From the NCBI GenBank assembly GCA_037074765.1, contig JBAMDO010000570.1:124001-188000 (forward strand): a stretch of 64,000 nt of DNA. The letters are read 5' to 3'. Position 1 is the stretch's first letter. Each line of letters begins with the position of its first letter. Origin of the DNA: Mansonella perstans. Lineage: Eukaryota; Nematoda; Chromadorea; Rhabditida; Onchocercidae. This document shows positions 1 through 13,154 of this stretch, in pieces. The notes beneath the pieces are model-generated. The model did no database searches and was not told the DNA's origin. It worked only from the letters and a program-made list of their open reading frames with translations. A program made the translations under genes and the position numbers.

Positions 1-23
1 ACTATATCGTGCGAATATTCTAG

Positions 24-3000
24 TCATTTGATCGAGAATTGAAACGATTGTTTATGGAGGAAGAAGCTTCGGGGTCGTTAGGTTTGTCGATGTACGATCG
101 AGTCAAGCAGCGTTCGTCCTCGAAGCCGGATGATGCAGCCAGGAAGAATCGAGCACTAGAACTGTTGACACAAAGTCGCCGAAATAACGAACAAGTATAA
201 TATGAAATTAAACTTTGAATTTTAAAATTGGATTTTTCACTTATGGATTTGGGTAAGACATATGTGATCTAATGCGATGTTATGGCTGGTCTTAATATAT
301 CTTGATGTTTATTAGAATCGACCAAAGCGAGTGCAGCTAGAAAGTACGTCATCTGATGAGAAGAATGATACGTCAAACGATGAGGAAGAATCCAGTAGTT
401 CGTCGTGTCCATCGGTAGACGTTTCCAGAGGTCATAGCAAGAAAAAAAAAGCGGAACCGAAAGGTAAATCGGCGAAGAAATCAAAATCACTTCTGCAGAA
501 AAAATTGCTAGCTGACGACGAAACCAAGTGTAATGATGGTGACGATGACGATGACGGTGACGGAGATGATGATGATGACGGGGTAGTGCCTTCATTATTG
601 ATTTTTTTTTTTAAATTTGGTTGTTGTAAGGGCTTATAAAGAAGCTTTTTGCGAGATTAAGGGTGACTGTGGGTGGGCACTTTTAGTGCAATTTTACTGT
701 TGGGGTTAAGTATTTGAACATTCATGATAATTTTATATTGTCTCTGAAAAACCTCCTTGATTAGATGGGATTTTTTCATTTATTTTATGCGGTTTTGTAG
801 GTTGGAAAGGATTCAGAAGAATCTGAATCGGAAGAACACTCAAAACGAAGACGCACTCGAAAAGCAACGACATCAAAATCACATAAGAAACAGGTACAAT
901 TTTTACTAGCACATTTATCAGCATTGATTAGTGGTTTCCTTAATTAGCTATTCCAGAAGACCACTCTTCTAATTCAACTAGTTTTTTGAATTGATGAGTT
1001 TTTTTCTTACGTGTGCTTTGCTTAAATGGTATAATTTTGCAGAAAAAAACCACGTCCTTATCATTGGATGATGTATTTGGAACTTATTCTACAGACGACG
1101 AATCTACGAAATATTCCAGAGGTTCCATTGTTCCATCTTTATACAAGGAAAAGGATGAGAAGGAGGCGATTGGTAAAAAAGCTATTATGAAGATCGATGA
1201 AAGTCAGAAATCAAAAATCGAAAAAGAGAGAGTGGAGAGTACTAAGCGTTTAAGTTCAAGAAAAGAACACAAAAAGGAAAACCTAGAGGGAAGTGATGAA
1301 AGCGAATCTGGTGCAGAAGAGAAAAAGGTATTACCATATCACTTATCATTTTTTAATTTAGTTTCAGAATTCTTTTGTGAATTCAATTTTTTGTCATGAT
1401 TTGCACATTTTCACTGTTTTTAATGTACTGTACAAATGAGTTCACTTGAGTGTAAAGAAATTCTTAAATTTATGAATTTGGTTTAGATTACTTCACGGAA
1501 AACGGAGAGCAAACAGGTCCTCGAGAAATCGATCGAAAGGAAGGTTACTGGTGGTCGAAAGCGACTCAACAAAAGTGGTCATGTGGATGAAGCTGTTGAT
1601 ACTGTAGGCGTTTCGGAAAAAAATAAACAAAAAGCGGTATATACTCTTTCCTTCTCTAATTTGGGATAAGAATATAAAAATCGTTTTCTGATTTTGCACT
1701 ATCGATGGAGTTATGATTCATGTTTCAAATTCGTTTCCATAATGTAAAGGGATCAGGCTCTTTAATTTTCGTAAATTATTTTTTGATTTATGCGCAGTGA
1801 ATTGGATTTATCCATGCTACAGTGGAAATAAGTTTTGTTATTTTCAGGAGAAATCTTTGGTTGAAATCTCAATGTTCCGAGAGGATCAGAAGAAGCCGTT
1901 CAAAGTGAAGGCACCCAATGCATCCGAACAAAAGAAGCGAAGTCGAAAGCCTGGGACTAATAAACAATTTGAAAAGAAACTAGCAAAAAAATTAAAAAGG
2001 GAACAAGAAGTAAATTTTTGGATTTATGTTTAAAAAATAATGTTTGTTAAAAAATGATGAATTGTACCTTGCTGAAATTAGTGGGTCGTGCAATTTAATG
2101 CGAAGTGCGATTGCTTCAGGCAAGCGTAAGCCCTTTTTCAATAGATTATTGGAATTTTTTGGGTCCTTGTTGGCCACTGGTTAAAATATTTTATTTATTC
2201 ATATGAAAGAGAAAAAGGATTCCTTTAAATTGATTTTATTATTTTGATTTGTAAAATTCATTCTTATGATTAAACGTAAAGGAAGAAAAATTTTTTCCTA
2301 ACAAAATTTTGCTGGATGAAATTATTGCACTGATTTCACCTTTTTCAGGAGCGACATGAAGAACAGAAACGAGAAGCAGCTAAGTTAAAACAAAATGAAA
2401 AATTGCAAGATGAAAGTCAACTGCAAAAAATGGATACAACTGGTAGTAATGAAGCTGAAACATCTGATGTTTCTAATTTAAATGATCGAAGTTCAGGAAC
2501 AGCTACTCAAATTCATGGATTCAAAGGTGTTCGAAAAAGGCATTTTAGAGCCGAAAGTATGTATTTTCTGGTTTAAAGTTTTTGTTTTCCTAAATATTTT
2601 TTGCTTGTATTTTCCTTCATTGTGAATTTTCGCGTCAATTTAGGTTCTGAAAAAGTGAAAAGGGGTAGGAAGGAGGCCAAATCACCGAAGACAGATGTAT
2701 CTGAGACGGATTCTGATTCTTGCGCGAATTTGAAAAGGAAAAATATAGTGAAACAGGAGCCATCAGATAAAGTTAGTTTTTACAAATTATACTGAATCAA
2801 GTTTTTAGGGAACTTTTAAGAATTTTTGAAGTACAAACTTTCTGGGCACAAAAAATTCTTTTTTATGTTACTTGCAGTAATAGTATCTGTAAAGAAGTAG
2901 CATTTGTTGGAAGTGAAACTCTTACAAAATGAAATTAATGATTCCTATGAATCTGGTTAAATTTCTGCGTAAATTGAATTTTTATTTCAGTCTGCCGAAG

Positions 3001-6000
3001 AAACTGGTGCGAATAATATGAAAGATAATGTATCCGGATCAGAAAGCAAATGTGGTTCACTGTCTGATAATACGAACATAGACCTTCATCTTCCACAATC
3101 GGTGAAAACAGAAATCGAACACACTGTATGTGATATTCCAGCTAATAATCATTTTAGCCACAGAAATCTCCTTGTCTATTTTTTTGCGGTGTTGTGCGTT
3201 GCCTTCTATCAATTGGATTTTGCAAGTTTTAGGAAGTGGATAGTATTTTGGAAGAATGTACAACGAATACAGATTTACAAACCACCTCGAATGAATGCTG
3301 TTCACTTCAGAATCTTTCACTTAATGAGTCAGATCAGCCCAGAAAGAATGACTCAGTGGAACAGAAGCTGGAAATCGATGGATCTATTACGGCGGATAGT
3401 GTTATTAGACATCCTGTAAGTTGTTTTTTTAGTGTTTCTTCCCTTCAGCTTAGATTTTTCTGGCTTCATTGTTTGCAACTGCTTCTTATTTACCAAATTT
3501 TTTTCCGAGTAATTAAAAACCATGATTATGTTTTTTGTACTATTGGGAAGGGTGGCAGTGATTTCTTTTTTCCGAAGAGTGATTCAAGTATCAACATTGC
3601 AAAATGGTTTATGCCGTAAGGCTCTGGGAGGATAGCGCTTATTTCTGTCTGGTTTACACAGTACAACTAGTCTTGATGACATTTTATTGATACTTTGTAG
3701 AAAGAGGCAAAGGATAAATGAGTTGTTTATAAGCAGAAGAAGCCCGTGAGAATGTTTATCATGATTACGAAAACTTAAATATGTCAACCATTTTTCCATA
3801 TTTTTTTGAATCCCTGTCCTTTGTGAAGTGTTCTTCATAGGCTGCATTTTTTCCTGCATTTTTTGCATCTTTCTTTCCTAACAAAGTTACATTGCGTTTA
3901 TCCTAAAATATGCATGCATTCAGTTGTATTACACAACAAGCAAATTTGGGAGGAATTTTTTTTTGAATTGAAGAGAGAATTATTTAATGTAAATTGATTC
4001 TATTTCGGCAGGCTTTGAGTGATTTTCGCATCCAGCCAAATTTTTGAATATGTTATCAAAATTATACCTATCGTACGCAGACAGATGGAGAAAAAATTTT
4101 GTATTAACTCAATTTATGTTCAACATTAAAATTTCGAATAATATCGGACCCGTGAAGCTGAGCATATACATTTGAATCGTTGTCGCGAAAATATTGGAAA
4201 ATTTTTTGAAATATTGGATTTATTATAGTTAAAAATAAAAGAGTGAAATTTTTTCAATTTGGATGATATTTTGAGTGAGATTCTGAACAGACAGTGCTTT
4301 GAGCTAGTATTATGTATGTGTGTCGAGGAAGTAGAATAAAATGATGCAAGGATTGAACAAGGACATCTGTCATGCTTATTGTCGAGAGATTTAATTTAGC
4401 ATTTTTCATAACAAAAGCTAAGCCTTTCGTTCTCTAAAGCCTTTTGCATGCATGCATGAAATTAACACAGATTGCGGGTGAATTAACTTGCTTTAGTATA
4501 ATTTTTTTTTTTAAATTTTAATGCTGTTGCTTAACTCATATGCTGCATGCATTAGATAAACAACGTCATTTCAAACGTTACGATGCGCTTTATGTTTGAA
4601 AACATTGAAAGGGTAAAGTGCCTGTTTACATATAAATGTACCATAAATATGCACTTCACCCAAACAACAATCAAAGAATCATTTCAGTGTAAGATTTATC
4701 AAAAATCTTTTTATTGTTGTTGTTAAAAGCACAAAATTTATTGTTAAATTTTTATTGTTAAAAGTTAAAAGTGTTGTTAAAAGCACAAAACTAATACTTG
4801 CAAATGCTTACTTAGTTCACGCTGTACAATAATTTTATGCATCAAATATAATATAGATAGATGGGAAACATTTATGTTATAGCCAGAAGATGCGAATTTC
4901 GACCAAAATTCACCAAAACAGCAACATCAGGAGCTTTGCACATCCGATGATGAAGGTGGCGGTGAAGGAAATATTGATCGGAATGCGATTGGTCGTAAAA
5001 ACTCAGTGTCCTCAACGAATAGCAGTGAAAGTCGTCAAACAAGTTTGTCATCAGCATCATCAGCTAATCTGGAAACTCAACTCGAAGATGAACCGGAAGA
5101 TGAAGAGCAACATCAGATTTTAGCATCAGAGAAGAATAGAATTTCGGAGTCTGCTGAAATTCTCAGATCTGGTGGTAATTGTATGGAGCAGGAATTTGTC
5201 GAAAAAGCCGAAAATGAAGAGAAACTATCGCTCAGTGATATAGTGATGCAATTGTCAACGAGTGAAGGAATCATTTTTGTACCAAATTCAGATCCTGAAT
5301 CTTCTACTGATCCTATGAACGTCCATGGCGTAGATGTATTAAGTAATGCACGAGCGAAACAACTGCAGCAATCACAAAATGCAGAAGGATCAGCGGGAGC
5401 AAGCATTCTGGATAGTGTGAACGATGCTGATTCCAACGGTAGTTTTGAGTTGATTGATGAAGGGCGAGTTGGTGATGTCGATTCGTTGCCGGATCAATAT
5501 ATTGATAGTGATATTGGTGGTATCAGGCAGCAACTATGCGTACAATCCACTTATGAAGTTGAACATCTTCGAAAAGAAGCGATGATGGAAGCAGAAGAGG
5601 AGCATTCTGATGGTTTTAAATGTGTCGCAACCCAAGATGATGTTCACGATGTGCAGGTCTGTGCATGCAAATAATTACTGCAAAAAAAGTAAATTTATGC
5701 ACATAGTAAGCGTTTGCACTTTTTTGTCGATATAATACAATTCAGGTTAACCAGCAGCAGCAACAGCAGCACTTTGGGGGAGATATTGCAATTTTGTTAG
5801 ATTTAGAAAAGTTTTCTTCTATAGGTTGGTTGATCGTAGAACACCTGGGAAAGAAGAGTTCTTAGTTTATGAAGTAGCATAAATGAAGTCTGAAAGAAAC
5901 TGGACATAAATTTTCAATAATTCTCAGGAAATTAAAAGAGCACTTTATTGGTTTTAGTTTTGCACGATTAATTTTAATTGAGCATTAACTTTTGTTATAT

Positions 6001-9000
6001 TGTTTTGTGCTGGGATCCCAGGTGAAGTGTGCGCAAGAATTTTGAGTGTCTTAATTATATGGAATTCGCCAACGGTTGCTGAGTTAATAATATTCTGATT
6101 ACTGGTTGCCCCAGAAAGCTGAACGGCATAAATCTTTATATGTTGATTTGGATGATGAACATAAATTGTTTGAGGATTTGATGAAATCTTTTAATTTGAT
6201 AAAAAATAGTCGAAATTTGAGTTTAAAACAATTTCAAAAATTAATTGATCGAAGTGTTGTATCGAAAGAATAACTTTCAAAAGTTTGCCATTCAAATCAT
6301 AACGCTTGTTTTTTTTTGCAGGAGACCGAATTTGCTGTGCAGTCAATTGTTTTAGACGATAACAGAAGTCAGCATAGCGGTGAAGATGGTAGCGGCGCTA
6401 TGGATTATTTAAGTGAAAGCGTTGGTGGTGCAGAATCGAGACGTGATAGCCTCACTGATACAACGACAATGGCGTGTATGAATTTGAATACGAATAAGGA
6501 TGAGAACAATTCACAAGATAATGTTGTACATGCTGCTAATGATGATATTACATCAAAATCAGCAGATGCTGAGAATCAGGTAATATATGATGTGTTTAAA
6601 TATTAATAAGTAAGGGTAAGAGCAGATTTTTTTTTTTTTGTTTTCCTATGGAATTGCAGGGAATTTTTTGGAAACCGTACTTATATAGTTAGAATATATT
6701 GGTTAGTTTTTTGCTTTGATTTGCACAAAGTGGTAGCTGCTGCATAGCTTAGAATATAAAATACTGTAGAGTAGGATAGGATAGAACCATCACTTTTCAT
6801 TATATTTTCCAGTTGCTCACAGTTATGTTCGATATTAGTATTTCCTATAAAATAATATTCTTTTGCCAATTTTGCTTGTTGATAATTCGTAACTATTTAT
6901 TTTTCATTTGATACTTAACTCTAAAATTCTTCAACTCTTTCATTGTCATATTTTTTTTCCTGCGCAATTTTTGCAGCTGTCATGAAATATAAATTGCATA
7001 TTGTACAGTGTTCCGCTAGAAATTTCAAATCTAAAGAATTATTGCAGGAGATGCAACCAGAAGAATCTGACGATAGTAAAGGTAGAATGGATGTAGATGA
7101 TAAGCGAAGTGATTCACATCTTGACGAGGTATCTTTTTTAATGTAATTCAATACTTCAGGTAATCATGCACACTCACGCATAAATTGTTTCTATATTTTA
7201 GCACTGCATTTCAGAATCTATATCACGCACAGATTCTTTCTATATTTTAACACTATTATTTTGCATCTTTCATTCTTTTTATATCTTTCCGCCGGCTACT
7301 GCGCAGCTTATGTATTTCCCTTTTATTTTCGGTTCAGAAAAGTTTCTTTTTAACGCTTCATGCTTCTTTTCACTTAATTATCCCCTGCTTATTAGTACAA
7401 GTAGTATTAGTGTAGTGTATTGGAAATATTAGATTACAGTGCTGTTTTTGGATGGATGCAACCGAGATGTTATATACCTTATAATCTACGCAAATTTCGG
7501 TTTTTTTTTTTAAATATTTAACTCTTATTTATGAATGCTATTAAATGTTAGTGGATTGCTGTTTTTATATAAATGATGACGGATCTGTATGTGCTGGGTA
7601 CTTAAGATTGTAAGCTTCAAGCTTCCTATTTAGACAAGAGAAATATTCTTTTTAATTATTTGGGAGATGGTTAAAAATGCTAGCATGAATTTGATGCTTT
7701 CCAGTTTAGACAAATCCCTTTAAAATCAATTTTATTGGATAGAGCTTGCTTGATTTTGTTTTTTCGAATGGGATTTTTAATTGACGGACTAAAGAAGTAA
7801 TTAAACGCTGGACACAAGTGACCATCAAGTTTGCATCCGAAAAAGTATCCAGACGGCACTGTGAAATTTTTTGCACCACTTTTGTAGGTAATTGATGATG
7901 TAGTGGCCGGCGGGTATATGGAAGTAGATGCTGAGCAACTAATGCGTATAAACTCAAAGAGGGCAAAGGAGGAAGCAGTTTTACGAGCCGCAGCTGCATC
8001 TGCGTCAACGCAGGGAAACGTCACTGCAAAGATCATGCCATCGACAAGTTTTTCAAGAGGTCCCGAAACATCACAGTATGATTATGCTACGCAAAATGCT
8101 ACACAAGGACTCTCTCATATCCAGCATCAGCAGCAGGAATATGGAAGTAGTGCTTATCACGTACAACAATCACAACAACATCGGCAGTCACAAATGCAGC
8201 AGCAAATACCTTTGCAGCAGGTACATTTATAATATTGTGTACTCAATTTTGAAACACTCGAATTTTTTCCTCATTAAATTTATCATAATATATTAGCGTA
8301 TGTTGAATACAATACAAGTTAGTTCTCGTTAATGTAAAGCATTTCAGTACCATTTTGTCATTAGTAGGGTGAACTAGTTTGTCTTGAATATTCTATTTCG
8401 AGTTGTGTCTGTGCACGGTCAAAGTGCACTTATATGCATATTGGGGCATATAGATTAATCGGACATCCATATGTGCTATTTATGTTACATGTTTAAATAT
8501 GAATAATATCAATACAAATTTAGTAGTAAATGTCGTCCGATAATAATATTACTTTTAAGTATTAAAGGTATTGAGTCTCTGTGATAGACTGATCGTCGTT
8601 AAACCTTGTTAGTTGTTTGGTTTTCTTACTTTTGATTCTTTTCCGGATTATCTAAATAGCGTCAGTCAATGTCAGATTCGATATTTTATTCTAGTTGCAG
8701 CATCTAAATTGTTCCTTTCAGAGCCTTTTATCGCAACCGCCGCAGCAGCAACAGCAGCAACAACAACAACAACAACAACAACAGCTGCAACAAAATATTA
8801 TTCATGGTAATAGTCACATGGTGCTGCAACAGCAATCACAACAGCATATTAGTCAAGTTATAATGCAACAACAACAACAACAGCAAGGTGGTTGTCTAAC
8901 TTCTTATCAGCAGTCTCAATCACAGGTTATGAATTTGCCGGAAAATACATATCACCAACCACAACATTTGCCACCAGTCGAGCAACGGGTGCAGGGAACT

Positions 9001-12000
9001 ACGGTACCACACCAGCAGCAATCACATCCAGTGCAGTCAAAGAGCGGAGCAACAGGAAATTTACCATCATATTATGCAAGCAGAAATGCTGTTCAACAAG
9101 CTGGCACAGCCACCAGTTTTGCTTCGCCTCAAATATCGCTTCAACAGCAACAACAGCAGCATCATTTGTTCCTGCAACAACAACAAACTGCAGATAACAT
9201 GCAAAATGTAGGTAGCACGGTAAGTGCTAGTGCTGTTCATACTGCACCGCAGCTGGCTGATGTACGTCAACAAATTGTACAAGCAATGCCATCACAACAG
9301 CAAACAACGCAAATGATAGCGCAATCACACCTGCAGCAGCAGCAGCAATCGATAAATTATGGTTCACCTATGATAACATCTACATCTAGTGCTGGGACGA
9401 TCGGAGCTATACAGACTGTAGCTGCTGCATCTCGGCAGCTAGATTTGAATAAACAAATGGGTATAACAACAACACCGATCCAAGAATCGATCAGTAGCAG
9501 TCCGTATGATTTATATGCTAATCTACCAAAGAAAGCAGCAACAGGTACAGTACAACCACAGCATCAACAGCAGGTATGTTTTAAGCCTGTCGTCTTTTTT
9601 CCATTGAAGATTTATATTATACATATGTTTTTCCTTGATAATTCTATCAGCTTTTGATCAAGAAACAAAAATTTTATTGAAATTTTTCGTTCATGTTGGT
9701 CATAACTACACAGGCTATAATCGCGTTTAATAAATTTAAATAAAAGTAGTTTCAAAGTATTTTTTTTGGGATCGGTTTACTGCATTTATATTAGTTTATA
9801 TAATTTTAAGCACAAAACAGACTGCATGTTTTAGACTCAAATAACTCAGCAACAACAACATCAGGTGAAAATTTCGGCCGAAATACGACAGAATCGTCCA
9901 AATCCATCGTCAATTGCTGCACCATTAATGGGACGTGCTGGAACTACCCCTACCAGTGTGACCGTAGGAAATTTGCAAGCAAGTCGATCGAATACGTCGG
10001 CTAATGCTGCACTTCAAGCAAATCGTGCAATGCAACAGCAACAGCAGCAACAACTTTCGCCGACTGCACAGCAAGCAGTTGCATTTGCAATTGGTTTACC
10101 CGGTAGTACTTCACCATTTACCCAAATGCAACAGCAGTATTTGCAGCAGATGTATCGTTCAACACTCTTCAACACTTTTCAAGGTTTTTATTCTTAGTAT
10201 CAATATTTTCTCAAAATTGCCTGTTTGATTTAAAAGTACTGGATAGGTTAACAGTGAAGGCATTGATGTTTCGATTTGTAGCAGCGGCAGCCACAAGTGG
10301 CTATGGTGGTGGAGGTGTAGCTGCAGCAACTGGAGCGTATGTACCGGGTGGTTATTCAGGAACACCGAATAATCCTGCAGTCGGTGTTGCATCTGCAAGT
10401 GTATTACCTGGTACTGTTCGACAGGATACTCAACGACAGCAGCAACAGCAGCCGCATTTAGCGGTTAGCTTAGCTCAATTTCCTTGTTGCTTAGTAAGTT
10501 GAGCATATTGCTTCTAGAAACTTGTATTTATATTTCGTGTATTTTGTACTTTGATGAATTAAATTTATAAAGTATTAAATAGCGTGAACTTTACTTATTG
10601 TTCGATTTAGTGAAGTCATTTTAATTTTTTTCTCGTAAAGACCATATTCGAATAAATTGATAATTGTCTGTGTGGGCCATATAAGGTTGAGTTCTTATCA
10701 TCTCGAAGCGTCATTTATCAAATCATATATGCCTTCCTTGTCATGGATTTGATAATCATAATGTGGTAGTTATGGCAAAAGTCCTTTTTGGTAGGATGCT
10801 TTTGATAAAAAAAATGAATAAAGAACGGAATATGCAAGTTATTGATTTTGTTGATTTCTAAAGATTAATGCTTCTGTTTGTTTAGGATCTTCATCAACAA
10901 CAACAGCAGCAACAGTATCTGACGTCTAATTTGTATCAGCAGTCTTCGCCAACCACTACACTTTGCTCTCCGCAGCAAGCTAATATTGCGGTTCAACAGT
11001 TGAATTCTCTATATGGTGCTGCCACTGGTGCATTCCCGATCTCATGTGAACCTTCATTAATCTCTACACAGCAGGTGCATTCACTGGTTATTTAGCTATA
11101 GCTTATTTCAATAAACAGTGATTTATATTGCTTTAAAAAGAAATGTTAACCATGTTTACTAACCTTGGAGGTTCTGTTAGGTGTTGTTTTAATTTGAAGT
11201 CAAGCTCTGTATGCATAGTTGAACTTGAACAGTTAGGAAATTCCGGTTGCAGATAACTGGTCAACAAGGAATATATCACGTTGGAGTTGGACAACGTCAA
11301 CAAGATGTCAAACAGCCGTTGAAGCCGAAATTATTCCAACAACAATCGCAACAACAACAGCAGCAAGTAAAGACTTACGCTAGTCTACCGGCTGCATCGG
11401 TCATCGCTGTATGTTAATGCTTTCATCTTTCGTCCCTTTTGGACATTTTAGCGTTCCGTTCGTTTTGGAACCAAAACTGCTCTTGTGATATTAATAAGTG
11501 CTGTTTCGTAATATTTCAGTCCATCATATTTAGTACCGATTTTAAGCAGGTCAATGTTTATCATAAGCAGATAGGTTATATGTTTGATATCTGGCTGCAT
11601 GTTGTACATTGTGTTCTGTTTAAATGGAACATAATATTACTGCTTTAAAATGAAAATTGTGCAAATCAGATTTGTTATTTTAAAAAAAAAGATTCTGTTC
11701 AGTTCAATGGCTTCCTATCATTCTCTGGATAATATATTTTGTCTATTTTCAGCGATATCCGGTCATGTGGCAAGGGATAATTGCACTGAAGACAAATGAA
11801 ACCCGTGTACAGATGCATAAGGTAAAAGCTAGTTTTTTGTGCTAATTACATAATTCATCTTGAGTTGTCTTAATTGGTGAGCGGCTATTTGTCACCATTT
11901 CTCATTAAATATTATTTATTGCTGACAATTTTTAAATAAATGAGCAAAAGTTTCACTTTCACTACACTGTGATGTCGGTTGTTTGAGAAACGACATGGAT

Positions 12001-13154
12001 ATGTGGAATTACATTAACTCTATTTCATATAATTTCACTGAAGTTTAATTGTTCGGTGATATTGAGTTGACAAAGTCTCACATATCTTAGGAACAAATAA
12101 TGATATGGACTTTGACAGGTTGGCGGTAATGCCGAAATGTGCAAGCGATCGTTAGATCAGTTTACAACAACATCAAATCATATGCCATTGATAAGAATTA
12201 ACCAACGGATGCGTATGGAAGTGGGTCAGCTTGAAAGTATGCAAATATTTTCCATTTGAAGTATTTTAAACTTTATCATTTTGCTGGGAGTTAAAATGGC
12301 CACTGTATAAGTAAACTAGCCATCATCGAATGGCAACTAATTTCATAGCGTCATTCAATTTATCATTCAGTTCCTTACTTTCTGTTCGTGACTGCATTTT
12401 TGTCAACTATCAAGACAAATATAAGAAGCTTTAAAAAAGTTAAAAACCTGTCGTTTATTTTTCAGTTTATTCTTATTCCGATCAATGTAACTCTTGTTGT
12501 CTGTTGTAGGTGTTCAGTGTAAAATGATGGATGAGCATTCATACATTGCGTTGATTTGTCTTTCATGTGGTCCAAGTAAAGAAGATATAAAGAGTCAGTC
12601 CGAGCTTCTCAAGGAACGTTTTGTTGATTATCTGGAATCAAAGCAAGCTGCTGGAATATGCAATGTTGGTAATGAGGTAAAATTTTCAAGTAATTTTGAC
12701 AGATTTCACTTCTAGCACCATTTAGTTTTTCTCTGTTTATTTACTTAGAGGTGTATTGCTTCTGGGATATTATATTTATTATGATTTCTTTCATTTTGTG
12801 ATTCAGGAATCATAGCATAGCTTTTCAAGCGCAGTTCTTTCGATATTTTAGCCATAGTAATTGATTTATTAGTTGGTAATTTGCTAGATCTTATTTTTTA
12901 TTCGAGGTTTTCATTAGGCAAGTTGCTGAGTGAATGTTTGCTTAATATACCTGGTTGTTGTGTGTTGTATATTCAGTGACATTTGTACACTTCATTTATT
13001 TCAGCAGAATCCGGCACCTAATACTATCGTGCACATCTTCCCACCGTGTGATTTTGCGTCTGCATTCCTGCAGAAAAATAGTCCGGATTTATTGGAAATA
13101 TTCAGGCAACAGAAAGCTAGCTATCTATTTGTTGTCATCACATCTGCTAATTAA
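24..13154 (+). CDS. din-1: SPEN/SHARP-family transcriptional co-repressor, DIN-1-like (5' end outside window)
   Basis: Exons: 24-194, 316-582, 801-893, 1043-1327, 1487-1636, 1848-2009, 2349-2556, 2644-2771, 2991-3125, 3233-3415, 4883-5656, 6322-6579, 7048-7128, 7888-8220, 8722-9573, 9835-10183, 10282-10493, 10886-11074, 11253-11408, 11753-11821, 12119-12236, 12510-12676, 13005-13154. All 23 have GT-AG borders and join in one frame: 1829 residues, stop TAA. The first two thirds is low-complexity acidic/lysine-rich sequence, followed by Gln-rich tracts (exons 14-19). The last ~167 residues (from RYPVMWQGIIALK to YLFVVITSAN) are a SPOC domain, the co-repressor-binding module of SPEN/SHARP. In C. 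elegans DIN-1 partners the nuclear receptor DAF-12. The family's N-terminal RRMs would lie upstream of the window. SPOC assignment is strong; naming it din-1 rests on nematode context. A Gln-rich 8-codon stretch after an AG at 5745 could be an extra exon but lacks a convincing donor. Confidence 0.82.
3416..4882 (+). promoter_or_regulatory. Long din-1 intron with clustered UGCAUG elements
   Basis: This 1467-nt intron precedes the 774-nt exon 4883-5656. TGCATG occurs at 3911, three times overlapping at 4445-4458, and at 4544; one more lies at 5662-5667, six bases into the downstream intron. UGCAUG is the binding element of RBFOX-family splicing regulators (FOX-1/ASD-1 in C. elegans). The exon is exactly 258 codons, so skipping it would keep the frame. 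Regulation is inferred; the motif also appears sporadically elsewhere in the window. Confidence 0.35.
8740..8786 (+). repeat. CAG/CAA polyglutamine tract
   Basis: Mixed CAG and CAA codons in exon 8722-9573 of the din-1-like gene encode an uninterrupted run of about 14 Gln, followed by more Q-rich stretches to exon 19. Mixed codons limit slippage, so this is a protein-level low-complexity region more than a microsatellite. Confidence 0.8.

Noticed and set aside
269..595. His-rich antisense ORF
   Set aside because: It is the shadow of the Asp-rich coding exon on the plus strand.
5746..5824. Gln-rich extra exon in the din-1-like gene
   Set aside because: Starts after TTCAG and reads VNQQQQQQHFGG, but no donor keeps the frame convincingly; neighbouring exons join without it.
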